A stretch of DNA of 64,000 nucleotides from assembly GCA_033239005.1 (NCBI GenBank), contig BSQZ01000072.1, positions 1,877,001-1,941,000 of the forward strand. The letters run 5' to 3'. Source of the DNA: Lamellibrachia satsuma (lineage: Eukaryota; Annelida; Polychaeta; Sabellida; Siboglinidae). The notes below the pieces were generated by a model that was not told the DNA's origin, searched no databases, and worked only from the letters and a program-made list of their open reading frames with translations. The translations under genes were made by a program, and so were the position numbers. How positions within the stretch are numbered: the first letter of the stretch is position 1; each line of letters opens with the position of its first letter. Below, piece by piece: positions 11,552-23,640 of this stretch.

Positions 11552-12546
11552 GATGATGATTTAACAAGATTTAACAAAATTTGCCATCCAAGCCAAAGGC
11601 CCAGATGGCAAGTGGACAAGGAAGCCATTGGCTTATCGAGAGTCCAACAATGTTCATCTACTTATAACCCGCCCTCATGAGATATGTGTCTACCTTATTT
11701 TTAAACATATTCACGCTGCTAGCAGTTACACAATCTGTAGACAATTTGTTCCATTTATTTATTGTCCTCTGTGAGAACGAGTGCTTCCTGATGTCCAATC
11801 TACATTGATCCTTTACTAATTTTACCTCATGTCCTCTAGTTCTGCTATCCTTCTTGAGTGAGAAAAACATATTTCTATCAATATTTTCATACCCATTCAA
11901 TATCTTAAAAACTTCAATCTGATCTCCTCTTAACCTCCTTGTCTCTAGAGTTGTTAAACCACATTCTTTCAGGCGTTCTTCATAACTAAGGTCTCTCAGT
12001 TCTGGAATCATTTTAGTTGCTCTCCTTTGTATGCATTCAAGCGTATCTGTATCCTTTTTACGATATGGTCTCCATGCTTGTATACAGTATTCTAAATGAG
12101 GTCTAACTATTGCTTTATAAAGAGGTATAATTAACTTTTTTCCCTTGTATGTTACTTGTATGTTATGTTTCTTCTAATCAATCCAAGAATTTGATTACCC
12201 TTTGAAGCTGCAATACCACACTGCTATGAAACTTTCATATCAGCGCTTATTGTAACTCCTAAGTCCTTTTCTTTCACAGTAGTACCCAGAACAGTATCTC
12301 CCATTTTATAGGTTACATTCAAGTTCCCATGTCCTGTATGTAGGCATTTACATTTCCCCAAATTGAACCACATCTGCCATTTCTCAGACCATTTCATTAA
12401 TCTATCTAGATCATTTTGTAAATGTTGTTTATCACCATCAGTATTAACTTTTCTAAACAGTTTTGTGTCATCCGCAAATTTCAGTACGTTACTTTTTATA
12501 CTGTCGTCAAAGTCATTGATATAAATTAAAAATAATATAGGCCCTG
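11552..12546 (-). mobile_element. CR1-like LINE, 5'-truncated, nested in the Polinton
   Basis: On the minus strand the insertion begins inside the RT at the GPILF-type motif and reads INDFDDSIKSNVLKFADDTK, WSEKWQMWFNLGKCKCLH, then ELRDLSYEERLKECG, ETRRLRGDQIEVFKILNGY and SFSQRTINKWNKLS. It ends with a 3' tail of CTTGTTAAAT-type units. One stop and small shifts lie before the long C-terminal ORF. 5' truncation and a repeated short tail fit target-primed reverse transcription. Relatives stand at 33105, 35313, 39640, 54290 and 60291. It joins the Polinton protease gene within its last codons. Confidence 0.88.
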
Positions 12547-12984
12547 TTTAAGCCAATCAAATACGCGGCAATTGTTAGCGACTAAATCGGTGCCGAATAT
12601 GTTGATAAATGTTCTCATCGGAAAGCCGTTACAACGTAGCAATACATAAGCTATGCAATATTGTCCACAAACTTTAGACAGAGGACTCTCATGTCGCTTG
12701 CTATTATGAGTCCACTCGGAACAATGTTCGTTCATGAAGGTGCGGAAAGCCGCGTGTCGTGACGGCAGGCCGTACGAGCAGAAGAAATCGCCGCGTCCGT
12801 CGGTATCCAGGTACATCGCTATCCAATGTTCGCCCGGCTCGTCGCCGTCGGCGGTGTAGCACACGAAGGCCGCAGGCAGAGCGTCTATCGTCGTAAGCAG
12901 TCCGTCTTTGGGTACGACGCCGCGAAAGATCGATCTGGTGGGCGGGTCCATCGCCAGTAGTCTGGCGATCTGCATGTTGTCCAT
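12540..12984 (-). CDS. Polinton adenain-type cysteine protease (PRO)
   Basis: A frame of about 150 codons from MDNMQIARLL. In adenoviruses and Polintons this family cleaves capsid precursors during maturation. Visible are GEHWIAMYLD (catalytic His53), an acidic residue in GRGDFFCSYG (about 66), and VCGQYCIAYVLL with the oxyanion Gln108 and nucleophile Cys110. The ORF ends FDWLKQ followed by a few codons from the inserted CR1-like element, so the natural C-terminus is replaced. It starts 2 bp after the capsid stop, as in a compact viral gene block. Apart from the end it is the best-preserved core gene. Identity is secure; activity is unknown. Confidence 0.87.
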
Positions 12985-12985
12985 C

Positions 12986-14125
12986 TCAGTAGTCGTAGAT
13001 GACGTAGCGGCTCTTGTCTATTTCCAGCATGGACCCGAACTCGGCGTAGGCTATGACGTTCACGATGGTCGGAAGGGCGACACAGAAATGCAGCTCTATG
13101 CGCAGGTTGCCCTTTTGTACCAAATGGAAGCAGGGGCCATCGCACTGGTCGAGGGTCAGGTCAAAACCGAAGAAGGTGTAGCCGTGCCGGTAGTCGCTGC
13201 GAATCAGCCCGTTCCCTCGTCCTGCCACATCTTGCCGATCGAGGAGAACAGGCTCACGTAGCTCCAGGTGAAGAGATCGTCTTCGAATTTCGGCTGGAAA
13301 AGTTTGGAGGGTATCTGTCGTCCGTCCACGTATACTGCGTGGCAGCTGATGACGTTGTTCTTGGTGTGAAACGGATTCTTGGTGTATACACCGTTGTATG
13401 GATAGTTTTCTATGCAGCACAGCACCAGACGTTTCGGCAGAGTGCCGAGGAACAGGTTCTCATGCGTGTGCGACCGAGCGCCCGCAGGAATGGAGTACAC
13501 TTTGCAGTCGACGGACCGCATCGGATACTTAACCGTGCTTCTCGAGAACCTTGATGTGTGCCATCTGCACGGTCGGATTGAGGGTGGCCTTCTTTGCAAA
13601 CAAGGTGGCATTGACGATGTTTATCATGTAATTGGGGTCGACTCCGCCAGCCATGAGTGCAAAAGCGGACTTACTGCGTACCAGTCGTATCTTGACATAG
13701 ACGCCATTGATCGAAAATTTATCCTGCAGAAAGATATCCATGTGGAGTCGGCCTATCAAATCAACGAACCGACTCCGTACGATGATCGCTCTTCAAGTCA
13801 CGAACCCTTCGTTTGCGGCCTTTCCGTCGACTATCTCGACGGCATCCATGTGAGTGGCCGTGTCCTTGTGCCACAGCTGATTCGTCAGTTGCGTGGCCTT
13901 GGCATCGGTACCATAGCTCAGCAGCGTCGCTATGTAGGCACGATACGCATACGTGTTGGTCGAAGCGTACTGTTCAGATAGACGTCGACTTGACTGAATA
14001 GCGAATGCAGCCAGTTATTGACTGGACCAACGGGATCGGCCAAGTCGAGGTCGTCCCCATTGGCTCACGTCACCTTCACCTGCACGTGTAGCATCGTGTT
14101 GGCGAGATCCAGGTAATCGCTGCCA
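12986..14125 (-). pseudogene. Polinton major capsid protein (double jelly roll), broken
   Basis: Blocks in order on the minus strand: DYLDLANTMLHVQVKVT, PVNNWLHSLFSQVDVYLN, AYRAYIATLLSYGTDAKATQ, GRLHMDIFLQDKFSINGVYV, HENLFLGTLPKRLVLC, RQIPSKLFQPKFEDDLF, GYTFFGFDLTLDQCDGPC and GNLRIELHFCVALPTIVNVI, ending in SRYVIYDY. These match the capsid protein conserved from Polintons to adintoviruses. In-frame stops (about 14066 and 13794) and frameshifts (about 13965, 13530, 13210) interrupt it. The N-terminal part before DYLDLANT is missing and the sequence runs straight into integrase. It cannot make a full protein as read. Confidence 0.87.
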
Positions 14126-14784
14126 CACCTTTTCTTGATTTTTTGGATTTACCTGTAACGGAGTCATGCCGATGCTGCGGTGGGGGTGTTGTTTTATGAT
14201 TGCATCAATTCTTGTATTGCCACGTCTGGTGTTTCGTGAAGTATCGCCACATGCGCGTCTTCAACGTACAATTGAATCTTTCGACGATGCTCGCCTTCGT
14301 CTCCGCATTGTGAGTGGAGAAGTGATGGATGCCGTACTTCTTCAACAGAGCCTGAACGGATTTATTCAGAAATTCGAGCCCTTAATCTGTCTGCACCGTC
14401 TTTGGCCAGCCTTTGGTGAACGTGGTTGTCAGCGCTGCTACCAATGACGCCGCGGACTTGTTCTTCAGAGGAACACACCAGGCCACTTTTGTGAAGACGT
14501 CGATTACCGTGAGGAGAAAGGTCATACCGTCTTTGTCATTTTTCAAATTCGTCAATTTGACGAGATCGGCCTGCCACTGCTGACGTGGACCTCCCACGAT
14601 GACGCGGCGTCCTCCTGAAATGACTTCTCGCCGGTTTGTGTAGGGTATAGGTGTCCTGTCCCCACAACCATTCTTCGACGATTTTCCTCGGCACGCACGT
14701 GACGCGTCGCAAAGCGTCGGCTCCACCGTAACTTGCCACCCTTTTCGGGTCGAAGTAGACTCTCTCTTTATTCATCATTGCCAT
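14126..14784 (-). pseudogene. Polinton RVE-family integrase, broken
   Basis: The start region reads MAMMNKERVYFDPKRVASYG and VEEWLWGQDTYTLHKPAR. The core follows with QQWQADLVKLTN (first Asp), FLLTVIDVFTKVAW, GWPKTVQTD (second Asp), NAETKASIVERFN (catalytic Glu) and RSIGMTPLQVNPKN. The family inserts Polinton DNA using a DDE triad. Breaks are a frameshift near 14610, a stop just after the second Asp near 14382, and another stop near 14200. The C-terminal chromo-like region is absent: after NPKNQEKVW the sequence passes into the capsid gene, indicating an internal deletion at about 14120. Confidence 0.87.
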
Positions 14785-14829
14785 TAAAAGACATCCGATG
14801 AGTTGACGGTGGTGACGTAGACTCCGCAG

Positions 14830-15360
14830 CACGGTTCTTGACGAGTGTCGATGAGTACGTTGATGTACACCAGAACACCCACTATCACGCCCACAACGAT
14901 GACGAACTTAGTGAAACCATATCTCGAATAGCGACTGTCGTATCAGACCTCGGGCGATAGTATCGGCAAGCAAGAAAAGTCCACCGCAAAGTATCGCAAC
15001 GACGACGGAACGGTACGGGTCCTGTGGATCGCTCATCTTCCCAACTAGCCAGTGATGCCAAAGCCTTGCGTTGTCGATCTGGAGGTGGGGTGAGCATGGA
15101 ATGTTCCATCTGACTGCGCCGACGACCGAGGGGAGTCCAACTGAGTGATGTTCGTGCACTACCCGCACCAGCCCGAGGAGTAGCCGGCGCTCGACGCCGA
15201 GACGGAGTGACCGTCGTCGCCTGCAGTATGTTGTCTCCTCTGGCGAGATTCACCATGTTACTTCCGGCAACCAGCAAGCCCTCGTGGTCAGTTCGCCACG
15301 AGCGGTCCACGCGATATCTCTTTTGAGATATTCCATCAAACGTCTGGCTTTGGCCTGCAT
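14830..15360 (-). pseudogene. conserved Polinton small ORF region, decayed, plus hydrophobic segment
   Basis: Begins MQAKARRLMEYLKRDIAWTA then RGELTTR and, in a shifted frame, LLVAGSNMVNLARG. This resembles a small protein of unknown function that I associate with Polinton gene blocks. Further on are the hydrophobic stretches YRSVVVAILCGGLFLLAD and FVIVVGVIVGVLVYINVL, which look like membrane segments of one or two small proteins. Frames are broken. It lies between ATPase and integrase. The family recognition is from memory and moderate. Confidence 0.5.
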
Positions 15361-15413
15361 GGTCTAGGGAATGGTGTCCACTACGTCGACCTCTATTCCG
15401 CTACTAGGAGCTC

Positions 15414-15989
15414 CTACTGCATCCTCCGCCACCGCTTGGGCGTGTTCAGTTTGACATCGACCAATAGATAACCATACGGTACCGACGTGGCGTCTTTAAA
15501 AGCCTCTTGAACGAACTTGGCGCGCAACGGATACATCTGCCGAGCCAAGTGAGACATCTGCGATGCATCACGAAGATTCTTGAACATCACCATGCACTGA
15601 GAATTCAGACTGATGGTACGACTCTACTTGTTTTAGGGAACAGGTTATGTACGAGACACAGCACGGACGTGTTCCTGTGATGACTTTTTTAGTGAACAAG
15701 GTCGTGACCCGTTCGTCCGTTTCCGCCATGAGATCGTCAATCACGATGAGGTTCTCCGTTGACGAGTAGAACATGTTCGCACTCGGCAATCTTTCCAAGA
15801 ACCGCACATCCACTAAATCCATCGTTGCGTAAGTCGATTGCCATTCACCGTAACACCACGTGGTTTTTCGGGGGGTGGATCGATCATCGCAGCAGCGTGA
15901 CATAGCATACGCATCACGAAAGTACTTTTGCCGCATCTCGTCGGTCTGGCGACGATGCACGTGAAGGGATGTTTCCACCGTGCATCCAT
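15414..15989 (-). pseudogene. Polinton FtsK/HerA-type packaging ATPase, broken
   Basis: Starts MDARWKHPFTCIVARPTRCG with KSTFV, a Walker A P-loop in which Arg replaces glycines expected in GPTGxGKS. Walker B is NLIVIDDLMAETDERVT. The C-terminal part reads FKNLRDASQMSHLARQMYPL, FVQEAFKDATSVPYGYLLVD and ends at a TAG at 15414-15416. The family pumps DNA into capsids. The three blocks lie in three different frames, with breaks near 15810 and 15650. The gene starts about 40 bp after the polymerase stop. Confidence 0.85.
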
Positions 15990-16027
15990 GATCGCTTATG
16001 AGAGACAACCAAAGTGCATCGCCTTAT

Positions 16028-18502
<2,475 letters not shown>

Positions 18503-18505
18503 TGT

Positions 18506-19069
18506 TTACATTATTTCCTCCCACGAACTGAATACGTCTTTGATATACGTCAGCCATCGTGGTGTGCTCATAGCGTGACTTATGGTACGATATACACCTT
18601 TTGTAACTTCGTCTAAACTCATTCTTGACTTGTGTCTTGTTGACATTAAGTTCGTTACTCCTTCTACTATCAGAATGACACTCGCTGCTGGTTCCATAAA
18701 TTGTACAGGTAGCGGGGACCAGTACGACGCCGACGACGACGGTGATGAAGACGGAATCTGTCCTACGAGGATGACCTCCTCCTCCTCCGTCTGTGTCAAA
18801 GGAATGAGTGGAGGTGACGTCAGACTGAAATCGCACGGCGGAGGTGACGCCGGACTGAAATCGCACGGCGGAGGTAACGCCGGGCTGACATACGACGACT
18901 GTATTCCGTCGGAAGAGGAGGACGATGCTACAGGTGGTGGTGATGTCATCGTTGACGTCACCGATACTCGACGCCGTTTTGTATTGAGCACCCGCCGCAG
19001 ATCGTTGTCCCCTAATCGTTTGCAAGGCGCTGCCTTCGCACTCTCCTCCCCCTCCTCATATTCTCCCAC
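18506..19069 (-). CDS. hypothetical Polinton ORF, acidic and proline-rich
   Basis: An open frame of about 187 codons (first codon GTG; the frame continues upstream to about 19110 through [19 protein letters not shown]). It contains KRRRVSV, which looks like a nuclear localisation signal, two copies of PPPCDFS, a Ser/Pro-rich middle, and a more ordered end ([20 protein letters not shown]). A pyrimidine tract and TAG just upstream (about 19113) could be a splice acceptor, joining it to an upstream exon in phase 0. I do not recognise the product. It sits directly before pPolB and may be an N-terminal extension of it. A second frame beginning [14 protein letters not shown] at about 18560 runs into the (AT)n array and might be the polymerase start. 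Confidence 0.45.
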   Translation of the reverse strand: MGEYEEGEESAKAAPCKRLGDNDLRRVLNTKRRRVSVTSTMTSPPPVASSSSSDGIQSSYVSPALPPPCDFSPASPPPCDFSLTSPPLIPLTQTEEEEVILVGQIPSSSPSSSASYWSPLPVQFMEPAASVILIVEGVTNLMSTRHKSRMSLDEVTKGVYRTISHAMSTPRWLTYIKDVFSSWEEIM

Positions 19070-19204
19070 AGCATAGGCATATAGCAGTTGCTCTAAGCCA
19101 CTACGTATCTATCAAAAGGAATAAACAAAACAAAATATATGTTTAGTCATCACAGGCATCAATCTTTCCAGTGTATTGACTCTTTATGCTGTCTTTGACT
19201 TTCT

Positions 19205-19672
19205 CTATGATATCGATTCACCATTGCAATTTCCGGAAAACGGCATGTAATACACATCTTCCGACATATTTAATATGCGCACCACCTCATCACACAAGTA
19301 TCGAACACAGCCCGCATCGAACGCTGCATCGAACGCCTGTTGATTTAACATGGCTTCCATATGATTCCAAATTCTGTCGATACCCAGCACCGTCCCCTGC
19401 ATGTCGTCGCTGCTGCTGCTGCTGTTGCTGTTGCTGCTACTGCTGGATATGACAATAGCAGCGTTCTGCGTACCTTCCCGTTCATTGTCTGATGGTATGA
19501 GAATGCTTGATGCGGGAGTCGAACAACTGGATGGCGTGGATGGGAATAGTATATTGATATCGTGTTCGTAAGTATCTAACCACTCCTGTACATTTTTGCT
19601 GCTATGGCACATCGTCTCTTCGTCTGTACTGATGACGGCAGCAGCAACAGCAGCAGCTTCCTCTTTGTCCAT
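19205..19672 (-). CDS. hypothetical Polinton ORF overlapping the RPA-like gene
   Basis: 155 codons starting [15 protein letters not shown] with acidic, Ser-rich low-complexity stretches (SSSSSNSNSSSSSDD) and a more structured tail (IDRIWNHMEAMLNQQAFDAA, VRYLCDEVVRILNMSED). The first 70 bases overlap the end of the RPA-like gene in another frame across a GCA repeat. Either these are overlapping genes or a repeat slippage has split one longer protein. No family recognised. Confidence 0.45.
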   Translation of the reverse strand: MDKEEAAAVAAAVISTDEETMCHSSKNVQEWLDTYEHDINILFPSTPSSCSTPASSILIPSDNEREGTQNAAIVISSSSSNSNSSSSSDDMQGTVLGIDRIWNHMEAMLNQQAFDAAFDAGCVRYLCDEVVRILNMSEDVYYMPFSGNCNGESIS

Positions 19673-20144
19673 TTTCTACAACTAGTTCTGACACGGTGTA
19701 ATTAACATACGCGGCCGTTACACGTTTCTTAATGGTGGCTATGACACTTCTCCCGCGCAGCAACGACAGCGCGGCATAGCGGTCTGTATCTGACGTCATA
19801 CTGACATAGGCATTGGCACTGAACCCCAGAAACTTTGCCGCCGATTGATCAAATATTGTTGTCCACAACTCACATCCTTCCCAATCCGCTATTAAGACTC
19901 GCACGGCGAACCTGTACGTGGACACTCTTTGCCATTGGTGAATCGAGCAATAAGACCCATTACCTTCTGGGCGCACACCTTTCAGACAGTGCTGACAGGA
20001 CGTATACACTATGTGTTTATCCTGTGTGGCACAGTTGATGAGTGTTAACGAACGTTAAAAAATATATGTACCATTACTTACCTCTGTCTGAAGCCGAGAC
20101 AGGTTCATAACTGGCATACTGTCAACATAGTGATGGGCGGCCAT
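19602..20144 (-). CDS. RPA-like single-strand DNA-binding protein (DBD-C type), two exons
   Basis: Exon 1 (20144-20082) encodes [20 protein letters not shown] plus E and ends in a consensus donor GAG|GTAAGTA. A 60-bp intron (20081-20022) ends cacacag. Exon 2 continues in phase with [61 protein letters not shown] and [20 protein letters not shown]. The CxxC plus CxxH zinc ribbon within an OB fold, followed by the LGxSA helix, is the pattern of the replication protein A large-subunit C-terminal domain. In a protein-primed replicating element it would coat displaced single strands. It is intact through the OB fold; the end (poly-Cys from a GCA repeat) is doubtful. The assignment is by pattern, not by search. 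Confidence 0.75.
20022..20081 (-). other. 60-bp GT-AG intron in the RPA-like gene
   Basis: GTAAGTAATGG at the 5' end and AACTGTGCCACACAG at the 3' end. Removing it joins two phase-0 exons without a stop. Confidence 0.75.
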
Positions 20145-20162
20145 GACGGTTCTTGCTTCGGC

Positions 20163-20288
<126 letters not shown>

Positions 20289-20340
20289 TTTGTTGGCATC
20301 GATATCTGAGCGGTTATGGTGCAGTGGTCTGGCAGCGCAG

Positions 20341-20350
20341 CTTATAAAGG
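20341..20350 (-). promoter_or_regulatory. candidate TATA box for the RPA-like gene
   Basis: CTTTATAAG on the minus strand, about 200 bp upstream of the start codon and just past the NADAR stop. This is inference from motif and position only. Confidence 0.35.
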
Positions 20351-20357
20351 ACTTCGC

Positions 20358-20878
20358 TTACTGCGTGATGTCTGACTTCCCACGATCACCTCGTGACGTG
20401 TCTGGGCACGATTCATGGGGCGGGGGGCTCTGCTGTTTGCGAATGAACTCGCGTATGTTTATAAGTATTCGTCCAAGCATATTTTTTCCTCGCTCCATAC
20501 CCTTCCTTGCTTTTTACGCTTCCTTGCTTTTTACGCATTCCTTCAATGGCGATTGTTGCGTGTCTAACAGCCGCTTACGCAGTGCTGCGTCGCGAAATTT
20601 AATCGCAACTAATGCATACATTACAGAATATCTCTGTTTGTTCCATTCTGTGCGTAACTGTACTTTCTCTCGAATGCTCTTGCTGAGGTATTTCGCTTGT
20701 AGTCCAGACCGTGTGGCTAGCATTTTTCCTGCTGTCTCCACATCTCCATGGTGCATGCATTTTTCCACATGTACGCAGCTTCGAGTGTGTTAAAAACATG
20801 ATTCCACACCTGTATCCTGCAGACATATAAATTGGACAAATAACTGTTCCCTCCTCTGAAGTATATAGGACGATCCAT
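20358..20878 (-). pseudogene. NADAR (YbiA-like) domain gene in the Polinton, frameshifted
   Basis: The start MDRPIYFRGGNSYLSNLYVC and FNTLEAAYMW matches the NADAR N-terminus (F-x-LSNFYP, then F-x-S-x-E-x-xYQ). In a second frame come HHGDVETAGKMLATRSGLQA, KYLSKSIREKVQLRTEWNKQ, RYSVMYALVAIKFRDAALRK and RLLDT. A third block reads GKNMLGRILINIREFIRKQQ to the stop at 20360. The family is an N-glycosidase-like fold linked to NAD and ADP-ribose chemistry, known in bacteria, phages, large viruses and eukaryotes. Breaks are a one-base shift at a run of five A (about 20765) and an in-frame TAA at a 17-bp tandem duplication (about 20510-20535). Order and spacing of blocks fit one ancestral gene of about 170 codons. 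Confidence 0.72.
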
Positions 20879-21104
20879 ACTGACTTTATGATGTTAGCAT
20901 GTACATGCACTGTATTAAATATATGGCGTTATGTAACGTTCGCTGTGTACTCATACCCCCGTTTTTCTACGTTATCGATATGATATTTGACATTCCTGAC
21001 AGCTCTCTTCCACGTTTATCGCATTTCGTTTAGTTATGACAAATGTGTTGTTGTTCTCTGAGACTTCATGTGGTTTACGTCAGCTGTCTGCATTGTTTCT
21101 ACAC

Positions 21105-21545
21105 TGCTATATAAGAGAGTGCTGACTCGTCCTTTCTTTACACCTACCGCGCCATTGCACAGTGCAGTCGGGTTTCGAATTCCGTCTCTCGTTGTTTGGT
21201 AACGCCTGCTCTCACGTTTCATACTAACTCATGTGTCTCATTCCCGTTTTCAGTTATCATCATGCTAGATGGACAGCGGTAATGACCGAACTCATCGCAA
21301 CAATACCTCCGTATGACAACGGTGACCACACGGACGATGCCGATGACGAGGGCAGTTGCTACTGCTGCTCCGGCTGCTCCTGCTGCTGCTGCTCCGGCTG
21401 CTCCTGAGCGTCATGAGCGAATTGACAAGCTAGTCGTCAATCAGTCATGCTACTCGACCGTCGCGGTCGATCGCTGCAGCCATTATGCCTGTCATCTCGT
21501 CGATGTCTGCTACCGTCCTTCAATGCAGTGCCATGAACAATGAGA
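21105..21545 (+). other. possible plus-strand transcription unit in the Polinton right arm
   Basis: TATATAAGAG at 21108 is a good TATA box. A donor-like TTG|GTAACG near 21198 and the acceptor-like cccgttttcag at 21252 follow, then short ORFs of 41 codons (21282) and 77 codons (21313) in an Ala/Cys-coding triplet repeat. No product is recognised. It would be the only divergent unit of the element. Confidence 0.3.
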
Positions 21546-21759
21546 TATCGTGCTATTTTAATCTATATATAATTTTAATTATATGTTTATTACAATTGTA
21601 TAATTCCATTGTTTTAATATATAATATTACTACATTAACAAATATATATATATATATTAAAATATTAAATTTTGCTTTATGATATAATAAAATTTGGTTG
21701 TAGTCTTATTCAATAAGGTGTTGTGTCGATTTCTAACTACGATAAGAAACGAAAGATAA

Positions 21760-22190
21760 CTACATTTCACCCTGGTAGCAGATCATAACCGAGTGGTCGA
21801 ATATCCATAAATAAAATGTAGGCATACATGTAGGCTATACAATACATATCACATCATCATATTATATTTAACGCTTCTAATTTTATGTCGTCTTATGTCC
21901 GACACCTATATACTGTCTATATTACCTCAGTCCCGCGTAAATACCACACGTGCAGCTAACAAAAGAAAGATGACCACATTTCACAATGCTAGCTGATCAT
22001 AACTGAGCGGTCGAATGTCCATACATCCAGCGGATAAAATGTAGGCATACATGTAGGCTATAAAATGCATATCACATCATCACATTATATTTAAAACTTT
22101 TAATTTTATGACGTCTTATGTCCAACGCCTATATATACTGGCTATATTACCTTAGTCCCACGTCAATACCACACTTGCAACATTGTCACT
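21760..22190 (+). repeat. 214-bp tandem duplication in the Polinton right arm
   Basis: Two diverged copies, the word gatcataac starting at 21781 and its match at 21995. Shared blocks include aaaatgtaggcatacatgta and catatcacatcatca. No coding content. Confidence 0.85.
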
Positions 22191-22261
22191 AATTCCGCTG
22201 CGCCTACAACTTTTTTCACTGATAATTAGCATCCTTTGATCTCGCAGTACGGCTTACAGCT

Positions 22262-22630
22262 GGATAGACGGTTAGGGTTACACAGCCGACAACAGGTTGG
22301 GGTTAGAGTTGCTCCAGTCGTTAGGGAGTCGGGTTAGAGTTAGGGTTAGCTCACCACTTGGGCTCGGGGTAGAGGTCACTACGTTAGGGTCAGGGTCAGG
22401 TCAGGGTCACGGTCAGGGTTCACCGCAGACGACAGAAGGTTAATGTTAAACAGCCGTCAACAGGTTGGGGTTAGAGTTAGGGTTAGCTCCATTCGCTAGA
22501 GGGCGCTCCACAGCCGCCAGGGGCTCTCATGCTGCCAAGAAGGCTGCGCGCATGCGCAATAAACCGGAAACGGAAGTCAATTGTGCACATGGAACCGGGA
22601 TTTGTTTGGTCAGAAAACACCTATACTACT
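22262..22630 (-). repeat. Polinton right terminal inverted repeat
   Basis: The reverse complement of 22380-22630 aligns with the left end. A further inner block (22262-22320) repeats the ACAGCCGACAACAGGTTGG word, so this end is longer and partly duplicated. Ends in TATACTACT. Confidence 0.9.
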
Positions 22631-22793
22631 TACCCAAAAAAGTTAATTGAAAGTTAATTGTTTTATTATATTAAGTTAAATTAACCTCTTCCAGAAAATG
22701 TATTTAATTCTACTTACCCAAAAAAGTTAATTGAAAGTTAATTGTTTTATTATATTAAGTTAAATTAACCTCTTCCAGAAAAGGTATTTAATT
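22626..22793 (+). repeat. 84-bp tandem duplication at the Polinton border
   Basis: Two units of 84 bp with one or two differences; both contain CTACTTACCCAAAAAAGTTA. The unit includes the last five bases of the transposon and the target duplication. Confidence 0.92.
22631..22636. repeat. target-site duplication, right (TACCCA)
   Basis: Identical to 10985-10990 and directly abutting the TIR end. Confidence 0.9.
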
Positions 22794-23640
22794 AAATTTA
22801 ATTAAATTGTGATTTTGTAGAAAGTTAATTAATTAAATTAAATTAAATTAATTGAGTTAGTTGAATTAACAAATTAATAATTATCAATTAAAATTAACCC
22901 ATGCCTTGTGGACAACTTGACTCCAATACACCGTACCTTGCTACATCGCATATAAACGCCAAAATTTAGGATCCATATACATACTGTCACGAACTGTGAC
23001 CACAACGCACGTCAACTCCAACGCGGAGGATCTCTAAAATAACCACACGAAACATAGGTATAACACATGGCTACTCCTGTAAGGAGAATCGTTTACTTAA
23101 GGGCGCAAAGCAACATTACCAGGCGTCTATACGAATACATTGCAAAGCACATATCGCTGTTCCATCACATTATTACAAGTATCAGCAACGGAAGGATTTT
23201 ACCGGACGGCATAGGCAGGAATGTTCATATTCAAAATATGTGGAAGTCCCTTCCGAAACAAGATATAATTCCCCGGTGAATGGGTCATACGCGCGGGGTT
23301 CACTAAGCCATACTCACGATCGTCTCGCGACGGAGAGGACGGATGGCATCAGGCCGACTGCCCACGCCATTGACAGGGTACTCTCAGGCTCACATCCCGA
23401 CATTCCGTTGGTAATCTCGTAAGGAAGCAAATGATTAATCTTCCTTACCAAGTGGTATTTCCTGGACACACTCGCCCATATTGCGAGTGTAGGAACAGCA
23501 TAAATTCACACACATTGGCGTCGACCGCGCTGACCATTTTCACGTATATACCACACCGATATTTTTAATTGCCTCCCCGGTTGTTTAAAACCATGCATAT
23601 CACATGATACCTAGACGACCAAAATAAATCTTCCCACCCT
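22794..23640. other. no recognised gene
   Basis: AAATT-rich to about 22890, then mixed sequence. Short open frames at 23067-23279 (70 codons, MATPVRRIVYLRAQ) and 23240-23422 show no recognised domain. Confidence 0.4.

Noticed and set aside
13412..13981. 189-codon plus-strand frame in the capsid region
   Set aside because: Shadow of the minus-strand capsid gene; the opposite strand matches conserved capsid motifs.
18582..19076. 164-codon plus-strand frame
   Set aside because: Antisense of the proline-rich Polinton ORF. It has no recognised domain and would run against all neighbours.
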